Shown: positions 1 through 7,144 of the stretch, one piece after another
Layout of the letters: each line of letters opens with the position of its first letter
Position numbering within the stretch: position 1 is the first letter of the stretch
From: DASXIW01 sp036497785
GTDB lineage: Bacteria; Pseudomonadota; Alphaproteobacteria; Acetobacterales; Acetobacteraceae
Assembly: GCA_036497785.1 (NCBI GenBank)
Contig: DASXIW010000044.1
Location: forward strand, 1 to 14,494
Direction: 5' to 3'
DNA: 14,494 nt
Program-made: the position numbers and the translations under genes
The notes under the pieces: generated by a model
The model's input: only the letters and a program-made list of their open reading frames with translations
Told to the model about the DNA's origin: nothing
Databases searched by the model: none

Positions 1-33
1 GCGGCGCAATTGGTGATCCGATAACGGGGCTAG

Positions 34-252
34 ATGTCAAAAGAAGATATGATCGAGTTTAGCGGTACGGTGATGGAATTGCTTCCAAATGCCATGTTCC
101 GCGTGAAACTGGACAATGAACACAGCATCCTGGCGCATACCAGCGGCAAGATGCGGAAGAATCGCATCCGCGTCCTGGCCGGCGACCGCGTGAATGTCGA
201 GATGACGCCTTACGACCTGTCCAAGGGCCGGATTACTTTCCGGTTCAAGTGA
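34..252 (+). CDS. infA: Translation initiation factor IF-1
   Basis: IF-1 binds the A site of the 30S ribosomal subunit in the cytoplasm and works with IF-2 and IF-3 to form the initiation complex. The 72-residue product has the usual family length and is one OB-fold (S1-like) domain. It carries the hallmark stretches EFSGTVMELLPNAMFRVKL near the N-terminus, then HTSGKMRKNRIRVLAGD, and YDLSKGRITFR at the C-terminus. The start is ATG at 34, with only a weak GGGG (26-29) upstream. The stop at 250-252 overlaps the GTG start of maf, so infA heads the infA-maf-rng-yacG block typical of alphaproteobacteria. Nothing is missing from the protein. The identification is close to certain. Confidence 0.98.
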   Translation: MSKEDMIEFSGTVMELLPNAMFRVKLDNEHSILAHTSGKMRKNRIRVLAGDRVNVEMTPYDLSKGRITFRFK

Positions 253-884
253 TCCAGGCCGCGACGGCGTCGCCCGATCTGGCGCAGACCGGTTCGGCGC
301 CGCTCGCGGTTGCGTTGCCGCGCCTCGTGCTGGCCTCCGCCAGCCCGCGACGTTTGGCGCTGTTGGCCCAGATCGGCATCGCGCCCGATGCCGTCATCGC
401 CACCGATATCGATGAGACGCCCCGCCGGACGGAGCCGCCAAGGCTGGCGGCACAGCGGCTGGCGCGCGCCAAGGCGGATGCCGCGGCCACGCCCGGCGCC
501 TTCGTGCTCGCCGCCGATACCGTGGTCGCGGTCGGGCGCCGCATTCTCGACAAGGCCCTGACGATCGAGGCGGCCGCCCAGGCTCTCGACCTGATATCCG
601 GCCGGCGTTTCCATGTTCTGAGCGCCGTCGTTGTGGCGGCGCCGGATGGCCGCCGCGCGGAGCGGCTGGACGATACAGCCGTGATCCTTGCCAGGCTCAG
701 CCCGGCGCAACGCCAGGCCTATCTGGATAGCGGCGAATGGCTTGGCCGAGCCGGCGGCTACAATGTGGAGGGGCGGATCGCGGCACATACGCGATTGATC
801 TCCGGCAGTTATACCGGCGTGGTCGGCCTGCCGCTGTTCGAGACGGCACAGTTGTTGCGCGGTCTCGGCTACCCGCTTCCGTAA
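249..884 (+). CDS. maf: Maf family nucleoside triphosphate pyrophosphatase
   Basis: Maf proteins hydrolyse non-canonical or selected canonical NTPs (dTTP/UTP in the YhdE branch, m7GTP in the YceF branch) to NMP and pyrophosphate in the cytoplasm. The 211-residue product has the signature LASASPRR (residues 28-35), the catalytic-Asp motif AADTVV (Asp90), Lys102 in the segment ILDKAL, and the C-terminal blocks AGGYNVEGR (168-176) and VVGLPLFET (191-199). The C-terminal part looks more like YhdE than YceF, although the usual YhdE Gln of YxxQG is Glu174 here. The GTG start at 249 overlaps the infA stop, implying translational coupling. It adds about 24 residues before the conserved core, and a TTG nearer the core (about 318) is possible. 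The family is certain; the substrate is not. Confidence 0.94.
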   Translation: MIQAATASPDLAQTGSAPLAVALPRLVLASASPRRLALLAQIGIAPDAVIATDIDETPRRTEPPRLAAQRLARAKADAAATPGAFVLAADTVVAVGRRILDKALTIEAAAQALDLISGRRFHVLSAVVVAAPDGRRAERLDDTAVILARLSPAQRQAYLDSGEWLGRAGGYNVEGRIAAHTRLISGSYTGVVGLPLFETAQLLRGLGYPLP

Positions 885-911
885 GGGCGACTCCCCGGGA
901 ATGGTCCATCC

Positions 912-2039
912 GTGAAGATCCTTGCGGCCAGCGGCCCGGGTGAGGTGCGCGTGGCCGCGTGGGACGCCGCGGGGCTGGTGGATTACGCAATCTGGCGGCC
1001 GGGTCTGCCGGACGGGGTGGGCGATGTGCATCGCGGCCGCGTCGTTGCCCGTATGCCGGCATTGGCGGGTGCGTTCGTGGCGATCGATGGCGCCGACGGC
1101 TTTCTGCCGGATAGCGAGGGCGGCGCCGAGGCGGCGGCCCAGGCTGGCGAGGGCGCAATGTTGGGCGTGCGCGTGACCCGCGCGGCGCAGGGCGGCAAGG
1201 GGCCGCGCCTGACCGCGCGGCTTTCCCCTGAGGATTCCGCCCTTGCTGGCGCCGCTGGCCCGGTCGCGCTGCTGCGGCGTGGCCCGGGCGCGGTGGAGCG
1301 GCTGGCGGCGTTGTATCCGGACGCGCCGGTAATCGTGGACGACGCGGCGTTGGTTGCCGATCTGCGCGGCGTGCTGGGTGCAAGGCTGCGCCACGGGGAG
1401 GCATTCGATGACGAAGTGGAGTCAGCTGTCGCTGCGCTGGGCGATTCGGTGGCCATGCTGCCCGGCGGCGCCCGGCTTTCCGTGCATCCCACCCCCGCGC
1501 TGACTGCATTGGATGTCGATCTCGCCGGCCTCAGCGCCGAGCGACGCGGCAAGACCGCGAGCCAAATGGCCGCCAACCGGGCTTTGCTGCCCGCCCTCGC
1601 CCGGCAGATCCGGCTGCGCAACCTGGCCGGCGCGATACTGGTGGATCTCGCCGGGCTGTCCACGAAGCGCCGTGCGGGGCTGGGCGCGGATCTGGCCGCT
1701 GCCCTCGCGACGGATCCGTTACGGCCGCGCTTTCTCGGGTTTTCCGCGCTGGGACTGGTGGAAATCCTGCGCCCGCGCATCCACCCGCCGCTGCACGAGA
1801 TGCTCGCAGGGCCGCACGCCGCCGGGCTTGCGGCCTTGCGGCAGGCTGCGGCCGACATCGCCGCGAACCCCGTACGCGCGCTGGTGCTGCATGCCGCCCC
1901 GGCCGTGGCCGCGGCGCTGGCGGCCGATCCCGTGGCGCTGAAAGCGCTTGCGGATCGCGCCGGCCGCCCAATGATAGTACGCGAGGATCGGGCGCTGCCG
2001 GCGCTCGGATGGACATTGAAGGACCTGCCACGTGGCTAA
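912..2039 (+). CDS. rng: Short RNase E/G-family endoribonuclease
   Basis: The 375-residue product aligns by eye with the catalytic half of RNase E/G, which cleaves single-stranded A/U-rich RNA in rRNA maturation and mRNA decay. An S1-like RNA-binding region lies at about residues 36-104 (GDVHRGRVVARMPALAGAFV). The two catalytic Mg-binding Asp positions are kept as Asp201 (in LTALDVD) and Asp245 (in ILVDLAGL). The stretches RQIRLRNLAG (231-240) and LGFSALGLVEILRPR (275-289) match the family. It is shorter than E. coli RNase G (about 489 residues), and the Zn-link motif CPxCxG that should follow about residue 290 is absent. The Asn two residues after the first catalytic Asp in RNase E is Asp203. 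The start is GTG at 912, with GGGA at 897-900, 27 bases after maf. The family is clear; RNase G-like activity is inferred. Confidence 0.88.
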   Translation: MKILAASGPGEVRVAAWDAAGLVDYAIWRPGLPDGVGDVHRGRVVARMPALAGAFVAIDGADGFLPDSEGGAEAAAQAGEGAMLGVRVTRAAQGGKGPRLTARLSPEDSALAGAAGPVALLRRGPGAVERLAALYPDAPVIVDDAALVADLRGVLGARLRHGEAFDDEVESAVAALGDSVAMLPGGARLSVHPTPALTALDVDLAGLSAERRGKTASQMAANRALLPALARQIRLRNLAGAILVDLAGLSTKRRAGLGADLAAALATDPLRPRFLGFSALGLVEILRPRIHPPLHEMLAGPHAAGLAALRQAAADIAANPVRALVLHAAPAVAAALAADPVALKALADRAGRPMIVREDRALPALGWTLKDLPRG

Positions 2040-2214
2040 CCCCGCCAAGCCCTGCCCGATCTGCGGCAAGCCGATAGAGGCACGGTTCCGGCCGTTCTGC
2101 AGCGCCCGGTGCGCCGACATCGACCTCGGCCGGTGGTTCACCGAAAGCTATGCCGTGCCCGCCCCTCCGCCCGAACTGGCCGAGGATGAGGACGATGCAT
2201 CCGGGCCGCGATGA
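2032..2214 (+). CDS. yacG: DNA gyrase inhibitor / zinc-ribbon protein YacG
   Basis: A 60-residue zinc-ribbon protein. In E. coli, YacG binds GyrB and inhibits gyrase. Four cysteines form the zinc site: CPIC at residues 8-11, then FCSARC at about 23-28. They are followed by the family stretch ADIDLGRWFTESYAVP and an acidic C-terminal tail. The start is GTG at 2032, inside the end of rng (8-base overlap). A good ribosome binding site, AAGGA at 2019-2023, lies 8 bases upstream and decides this start. The overlap and order after rng match the conserved alphaproteobacterial arrangement, so it is likely co-translated with rng. The short acidic tail is normal for the family. Confidence 0.95.
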   Translation: MANPAKPCPICGKPIEARFRPFCSARCADIDLGRWFTESYAVPAPPPELAEDEDDASGPR

Positions 2215-2223
2215 TTTGGCGGG

Positions 2224-2252
2224 TTGATCGCCATCGCGGCCTGGGCTATCTC
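2224..2252 (+). promoter_or_regulatory. Candidate sigma-70-type promoter for tRNA-Phe
   Basis: TTGATC (2224-2229) is separated by 17 bases from TATCTC (2247-2252), placing transcription start near 2259-2260, about 33 bases before the tRNA. The run after the -10 box is CGCGCC. This GC-rich discriminator is the kind seen at stringently controlled stable-RNA promoters. It lies between the yacG stop and the tRNA, where a promoter would be expected. The box matches are only partial. Confidence 0.4.
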
Positions 2253-2292
2253 CGCGCCTCCAACGTGACGGCTTCGTGTCGCTCGAAGGCCC

Positions 2293-2368
2293 GCCCGGGT
2301 AGCTCAGTTGGTAGAGCATGCGACTGAAAATCGCAGTGTCGGTGGTTCGAATCCGCCCCCGGGCACCA
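2293..2368 (+). tRNA. tRNA-Phe (anticodon GAA)
   Basis: A complete 76-base cloverleaf. The acceptor stem GCCCGGG (2293-2299) pairs with CCCGGGC (2358-2364). The D arm is GCTC...GAGC. The anticodon stem TGCGA/TCGCA encloses loop CTGAAAA with anticodon GAA at 2326-2328. The variable loop is GTGTC. The T arm GGTGG/CCGCC has loop TTCGAAT and one G-T pair. The discriminator is A2365 and CCA is encoded (2366-2368). It lies 78 bases after yacG, a common alphaproteobacterial position. Confidence 0.98.
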
Positions 2369-2464
2369 TTTTGTCATTGTGGGAAACGGGAATGGCGGGT
2401 CATTGCTGAGACACCGCTCGCGCAATCCGACATAGGACTGCCCTGCGCAGGCTCGGGGACCGTA

Positions 2465-4000
2465 ATGCCGCAAATCGTGTCGGACCCGTCCACCGGGGAA
2501 CTTAGGCTGCGCCTGCGACAGGTGGAACTCGTCGTCGGATTCGGACGCTTCTCACTGCGGCACGACGACATCCAGATGATATTGGACCAAGCCTGCGCGA
2601 TCGCGGCCGATGGGCTTGGCGCCCGTTTCGCCAAGGTGTTGGAATATTTGCCCGCCGAGAAGGAATTCCTGGTTCGCGCCGGCATCGGCTGGAACGAAGG
2701 GGTGGTGGGCCATGCGCGTCTGGGCAGCGATCTTGCCAGCCCGGCCGGATTCGCGTTCCGGACCGGCGAGGCGGTGATCGCCAATCACCTGGGCAGCGAG
2801 TCCCGGTTCCGCACGCCGGCCTTACTGGCCGAGCACGGCATCCACCGCGCCATCAACGTGTTGATCGGTGACGGCAGCCGGCCCCGTTTCGGCGTGCTGG
2901 AGGTGGATAGCAGCGATCGCGGCGATTTCACCCGCCACGACATCACCTTTCTCGACGCCTTGGCCAACACGCTCGCCGATTCGCTGGAGAAGGCGAAGCG
3001 GTTGGACGTGGCGGTCCGTGGCGAGGCGTTCGCGCGCGGCGTGCTGGATGCCTCGCCGGATTGCGTCCAGGTGCTGAGTGCCGGCGGTGTGCTGGAGATG
3101 ATGAACAGCAACGGTCTGGACCTGCTGGAAATCGAGGACTTCGCCCAGGTTCAGGGCCGGCCCTGGGAAGCCCTGTGGCCGGCGGAGGAGGCCGACAAGC
3201 TGCGCAGTGCCATGGCGCAGGCGCTGCAGGACCGGCAAGGCCGCTTCCAAGCGTTCTGCCCGACGGCGAAGGGGGCGCCGAAATGGTGGGATGTGGTGGT
3301 TGCGGCCACCAATGGCAGCCCGACCCAGCTGGTGTCGATTTCCCGTGACATCACCGAACTGGTGAGCACGGCCGCCGCGAAGGACGATCTGCTGCGCGAG
3401 AAGGACCTGCTGATACAGGAGGTGCATCATCGGGTGAAGAACAGCCTGCAGATGGTGCAGAATCTGTTGAGCCTGCAGGCCCGCGCGGCCGGCGACGACG
3501 CGACAGCCGACGTGCTGAACCAGAGCGCCGCGCGGGTGAACACCATCGCTGCCATTCACGACCGGCTGTATCGCAGCCGATCCGCGCTGCATGTCGAGAT
3601 CGCGCCCTATCTGCAGGGGCTGATCGAGGATCTGCAAGACGCGTTGGCATCCAACGCTGCCGACCGGCGAATGCATCTCAGCGCCGACATGGCGGTGTGG
3701 CCGGCCTCGGACGTGCCGACGATCGGGCTGGTGCTGACTGAACTCGTCACCAATGCCCTGAAATATGGGCAGGGACTGGTGACGATTACCTTCAGACAAT
3801 ACCCGGATACGTCCGCGACGCTGACCGTGGAGGACGAGGGCGATGGGGTTCCCGCCGATTTCGACCCGGTAAAGAGCCGGGGGTTGGGGATGCGCATCGT
3901 GACCGGGCTGCTGCGGGGCCGCGGCGGCCGGTTCGAGGTTGACCGCAGCAAGGGGCACACCTGCTTTCGCGCTGTGTTGACGCAAGGCAGCATGGATTAG
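2465..4000 (+). CDS. Soluble sensor histidine kinase, GAF-PAS-HisKA_2-HATPase
   Basis: A cytoplasmic sensor kinase of 511 residues with no membrane segment. An N-terminal GAF domain spans about residues 25-170 and a PAS domain about 180-300. A HisKA_2 dimerisation domain contains EVHHRVKNSLQ, with His321/His322 (the HRVKN histidine most likely the phospho-acceptor). The ATPase domain has an N-box LVLTELVTNALKYG (Asn430), G1 DEGDGVP (about 457-463) and GLGMRIV near 475. This places it in the HisKA_2/HWE-like group, which often feeds single-domain regulators or the general stress response in alphaproteobacteria. The ATG at 2465 is chosen because GGGGA (2455-2459) lies just upstream. The longer open frame runs back into the tRNA and is not credible. 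No response regulator lies beside it, so its partner and the ligand of the GAF domain are unknown. Confidence 0.9.
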   Translation: MPQIVSDPSTGELRLRLRQVELVVGFGRFSLRHDDIQMILDQACAIAADGLGARFAKVLEYLPAEKEFLVRAGIGWNEGVVGHARLGSDLASPAGFAFRTGEAVIANHLGSESRFRTPALLAEHGIHRAINVLIGDGSRPRFGVLEVDSSDRGDFTRHDITFLDALANTLADSLEKAKRLDVAVRGEAFARGVLDASPDCVQVLSAGGVLEMMNSNGLDLLEIEDFAQVQGRPWEALWPAEEADKLRSAMAQALQDRQGRFQAFCPTAKGAPKWWDVVVAATNGSPTQLVSISRDITELVSTAAAKDDLLREKDLLIQEVHHRVKNSLQMVQNLLSLQARAAGDDATADVLNQSAARVNTIAAIHDRLYRSRSALHVEIAPYLQGLIEDLQDALASNAADRRMHLSADMAVWPASDVPTIGLVLTELVTNALKYGQGLVTITFRQYPDTSATLTVEDEGDGVPADFDPVKSRGLGMRIVTGLLRGRGGRFEVDRSKGHTCFRAVLTQGSMD

Positions 4001-4126
4001 GGGAGTGGGACGCCCCGGATCGGCGGGACCGAGTCCGGCATCGGCTGCCGCCAATATCGCTTTGCGGTTGGCTCAGCTATAACCAATCTTTGACGGACCA
4101 TGTGATGCGGGCTTAGGGGGTGGGCT

Positions 4127-6355
4127 ATGTCTCGGGCCATCGTTGCGCGCGCCAACGCTTTGGCGGCCGTCGCGATCGTCGCGCTGATGGCCTTGTTGAG
4201 TTTCCTGATCTGGCAGGGCTTCGATCGGACGAAGGCGGCGCGGGACTGGGCGCTGCACTCCCAGCTCGTGCTGACGGCGACCAAGGATCTCAACCTTGCT
4301 GTGCGCAGCGCCGAAACCGGCCAGCGTGGCTACCTGCTGACCAGCGACGAGTACTATCTGATCCCGTATCACCAGAATATCGGGCGTATCGGCGAACTGG
4401 TCAGCAATCTTCAAGGGCTGACGCGCGGCGACGCTCTGGAACAGGAACAGCTTGGCCGCCTGGTGCCGATGCTGCAGGAAAAGCAGGCCGAACTCGCTCA
4501 GACGATCCAACGGGCGCGCGCTGGCGACATGCTGGGCGCCTTGGGGGTGGTTCGCAGCGACGTCGGCGAAAAGCTGACGGGCGATATCGAAAGCGTGCTC
4601 AACACCATGGAGGTGGAGGAGGAGCGCGTACACGCCAAACGCCTCACAACGCTCGATGCCGAGGAATGGCAGACGCGATGGCTGTCCGTGGCCGGGGCGT
4701 CGATCGCATTGCTGTTGCTGGGCATCGCCGGACGCTGGCTGGCGGCGGCCCGGCAGGACGCGGCCATGGCGGAAGCGACGCAACGCGCTTTGGCCGCCCG
4801 GCTGCGAATCTCGCTGGACAGTCTCAGCCAGGGCGTGGGCGTCTTCGGGTCGGATCAACGGCTGACGAACTGGAACGAATGCTTCCAGGTGCTGTTAGGG
4901 GTGCCGCCGGCGATGGTCCGGCAAGGCAGGCCTTATGCCGCCTTTGTCGAGCAGACCGGCTCCGCGGATGGCACGCTTCTGGAATCCGAGGAGCAGCTGC
5001 GCCACAGCCGGGCGGGGCGTTCAGCCAACGAGCCGGTGGTCTATGAGCGTGTTGGCGGCGCGGACGGCCAGGCGTTGGAAATCCGCCGCACGCCCATGCC
5101 CGGCGGCGGTTTCGTCATCACCATCACCGACATGACCCAACGCGTGCGCAGCGAGGAAATGCTGCGCGACGCACAGAAGATGCAGGCGGTGGGGCAGCTG
5201 ACAGGCGGCATCGCCCACGACTTCAACAATCTGCTGACCGTGATCATCGGCAACATGGAATCCCTGGCCAAGCGGCTGACCGACGAGACGCTGCGCCAAC
5301 GCATCGAGCGGGCGCTGTGGGCGGCGCAGCGCGGCGCCACCCTGACCCGCCATCTGCTGGCCTTCGCGCGCAAGCAGCCACTCGACCCGAGGCCGATCAA
5401 TTTCAGCACCGTGCTGCCCGATATGGTGGGCCTGCTAAAGCGCACGCTGGGCGAACATATCGACGTCCGGTTGGTGGAATCGGCGGGCTTGTGGAATGCT
5501 ATGGCGGATGTCGCCCAGTTGGAGAGCGCCATGCTGAACCTGGCGCTGAATGCGCGCGACGCCATGCCCGATGGCGGCCGCCTGACCATCGAGGTGGCGA
5601 ATCGCGTACTGGATGCCGATTACGCCCGCCAGCACGCCGAAGTGACCCAAGGCGACTACGCCATGCTCGCCGTGTCCGATACTGGCTGCGGCATGACCCC
5701 CGACGTGGTGAAGCGGGTGTTCGAGCCGTTCTTCACCACCAAGCCGCCGGGCAAGGGAACCGGGCTCGGGCTCGCCATGGTCTATGGCTTCGTCAAGCAA
5801 TCCAACGGGCATGTGAAGATTTACAGCGAACCCGGCGAGGGCACTTCGGTCAAGATATACCTACCCCGCGCCGTGGGGCCGGCCACGATACAGCGCGCCA
5901 TTCTGCCGCTCGATCTGCCGCGCGGCCATGCCACGCTGCTGGTGGTGGAGGACGACCCGGAAGTGCGCGAGATCGCCGCCAGCATCCTGCGCGAGCTGGG
6001 CTATCACGTTCTGGAGGCGAGCGACGGCGAGCAGGCGCTGCAGCTGTTCGACGCGCATCTGCTGGAGGTGGACATGCTGCTGGTGGACGTGGTGTTGCCA
6101 GGCAAGCTGCGCGGCCGCGAACTCGCCGAGCGGATCACCGCCATGCGCCCATCCGTGCGGGTGCTCTACATGTCCGGCTATACCGAGAACGCCATCGTGC
6201 ATCATGGCCGCCTGGATGAGGGCGTGCATTTGCTGGGCAAGCCTTTCAAGCGCGACCAGCTCGCGCGGAAGGTGGCCGATGTGCTTGGCACCGGCGAGGA
6301 GGGTCGCGGCACCGACAATGTGATCGATCTCGCCAAGGAGCGCCGGCGCGACTGA
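4127..6355 (+). CDS. Membrane hybrid histidine kinase with CHASE3, PAS and receiver domains
   Basis: A 742-residue inner-membrane hybrid kinase. Membrane segment 1 (about residues 10-31) and segment 2 (about 187-206) flank a periplasmic CHASE3 domain, marked by SAETGQRGYLLTSDEYYL (61-78). A PAS domain (about 226-340) follows. The HisKA domain has GGIAHDFNN with phospho-acceptor His364. The ATPase domain has NLALNARDAMPDGG (Asn475), DTGCGM and GKGTGLGLAMVYGFVKQSNG. The C-terminal receiver has the acidic cluster EDD (608-610), phospho-accepting Asp654 in LLVDVVLPG, and Lys705 in GKPF. The kinase core resembles CckA-type hybrids, but CHASE3 with a single PAS makes it a different sensor. The start is ATG at 4127 with AGGGGG (4115-4120). 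The 126-base gap from the upstream kinase shows no convincing promoter. The TGA overlaps the ATG of the next gene. Confidence 0.92.
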   Translation: MSRAIVARANALAAVAIVALMALLSFLIWQGFDRTKAARDWALHSQLVLTATKDLNLAVRSAETGQRGYLLTSDEYYLIPYHQNIGRIGELVSNLQGLTRGDALEQEQLGRLVPMLQEKQAELAQTIQRARAGDMLGALGVVRSDVGEKLTGDIESVLNTMEVEEERVHAKRLTTLDAEEWQTRWLSVAGASIALLLLGIAGRWLAAARQDAAMAEATQRALAARLRISLDSLSQGVGVFGSDQRLTNWNECFQVLLGVPPAMVRQGRPYAAFVEQTGSADGTLLESEEQLRHSRAGRSANEPVVYERVGGADGQALEIRRTPMPGGGFVITITDMTQRVRSEEMLRDAQKMQAVGQLTGGIAHDFNNLLTVIIGNMESLAKRLTDETLRQRIERALWAAQRGATLTRHLLAFARKQPLDPRPINFSTVLPDMVGLLKRTLGEHIDVRLVESAGLWNAMADVAQLESAMLNLALNARDAMPDGGRLTIEVANRVLDADYARQHAEVTQGDYAMLAVSDTGCGMTPDVVKRVFEPFFTTKPPGKGTGLGLAMVYGFVKQSNGHVKIYSEPGEGTSVKIYLPRAVGPATIQRAILPLDLPRGHATLLVVEDDPEVREIAASILRELGYHVLEASDGEQALQLFDAHLLEVDMLLVDVVLPGKLRGRELAERITAMRPSVRVLYMSGYTENAIVHHGRLDEGVHLLGKPFKRDQLARKVADVLGTGEEGRGTDNVIDLAKERRRD

Positions 6356-7116
6356 TGGACCAACCGACGATCCTGGCCCCGGGTGAACCACACCCCGTGC
6401 TCACGCGCCGTGAATGCGGCACCTCGCCCATCGTTCTGATCAGCGATCACGCGGGCCGGCGCGTCCCCGCGCGCCTGGGCTCACTCGGCCTGGCGGACAG
6501 CGCGCTGCGCCGCCATATCGGCTGGGATATCGGCATCTGGGCGGTGACCGAGCTGCTTGCTGACTCACTCGACGCCGTTGCCATCGGCCAGGCCTATTCG
6601 CGGCTGGTCATCGACAACAACCGGCCCACCGATGTTCCCGGCTCCATCCCCATTATCAGCGAAACCACCGATATTCCCGGCAATACCGGCATTGCGGAGG
6701 CCGAACGCGCGGCCCGCTACAGCGAAATCATGCGCCCTTACCACGCGCGCATCGCCGCCGAGCTCGATCGGCGCGCGGGGCAGCCGGTCTTTCTCATCTC
6801 CATGCACAGCTTCACGCCGGTCTATATGGGCATCGCCCGGCCCTGGCATATCGGCACACTGTATTATCGCGACTTCCGGCTCGCCCGCGCCCTGTTCGAG
6901 CTGCTGGGCGCCGAACCCGGCCTTGTCGTGGGTGACAACGAGCCATATGCGGTCTCGGACCAGTCGGATTACAGCATTCCCGTGCACGGCGAGGCCCGCG
7001 GCCTGCCGCATGTCGGGCTGGAAATTCGCCAGGATCTGATCACCGACGCGGCCGGCCAGCAACGTTGGGCGGCATTGCTGGCACGGTTGCTGCCTATGGC
7101 AGTAAGCCAAATCTAA
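6355..7116 (+). CDS. N-formylglutamate amidohydrolase family protein
   Basis: A 253-residue cytoplasmic member of the N-formylglutamate amidohydrolase (FGase) family. Characterised members release formate from N-formyl-L-glutamate in histidine breakdown (HutG type), using a metal-bound zinc-peptidase-like fold. Family motifs seen are SDHAG (30-34), HIGWDIG (54-60), SRLVIDNNRP (82-91), HSFTP (151-155) and GLPHVGLEIRQDL (216-228). The ATG at 6355 overlaps the TGA of the hybrid kinase (TGATG). AAGGAG at 6335-6340 is a strong but rather distant ribosome binding site, so coupled translation is likely. No hutH, hutU or hutI lies nearby, so the histidine role is not supported by context. Another N-formyl or amide substrate is possible. 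The family is confident; the exact substrate is not. Confidence 0.88.
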   Translation: MDQPTILAPGEPHPVLTRRECGTSPIVLISDHAGRRVPARLGSLGLADSALRRHIGWDIGIWAVTELLADSLDAVAIGQAYSRLVIDNNRPTDVPGSIPIISETTDIPGNTGIAEAERAARYSEIMRPYHARIAAELDRRAGQPVFLISMHSFTPVYMGIARPWHIGTLYYRDFRLARALFELLGAEPGLVVGDNEPYAVSDQSDYSIPVHGEARGLPHVGLEIRQDLITDAAGQQRWAALLARLLPMAVSQI

Positions 7117-7144
7117 CGGAACGCAGGCCGCTTGTTATACTGCC
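7098..7144. terminator. Weak inverted repeat at a convergent gene junction
   Basis: GGCAGTA (7098-7104) and TACTGCC (7138-7144) are perfect complements across 33 bases. An inner AGC/GCT (7105-7107 with 7130-7132) could extend the stem past a bulge. The repeat spans the junction where the two convergent genes end only 18 bases apart. It could act as a two-way terminator, but there is no T-run and the loop is long. Confidence 0.25.

Noticed and set aside
210..1394. 394-codon antisense frame across infA end, maf and rng
   Set aside because: The forward strand holds three well-supported overlapping genes. The antisense product is Arg/Gly/Gln-rich with no family features.
2246..2473. Antisense 75-codon frame across tRNA-Phe
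   Set aside because: It reads through the tRNA complement and gives the well-known spurious peptide type (SNHRHCDFQSHALPTELPG) that arises antisense to tRNA genes.
2822..4054. 410-codon antisense frame over the first kinase
   Set aside because: It covers recognised kinase domains on the other strand. Its length comes from high GC content; it is low in motif content and has no ribosome binding site.
4001..4126. Possible promoter TTGACG (4090-4095) before the hybrid kinase
   Set aside because: The -10 position 17 bases on reads TTAGGG, which is a poor match and falls on the ribosome binding site.
4120..5046. 308-codon frame overlapping the hybrid kinase start
   Set aside because: It is a +2 shadow of the hybrid kinase. 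The true frame shows CHASE3, PAS and HisKA motifs, whereas this one is Arg/Gly-rich without structure.
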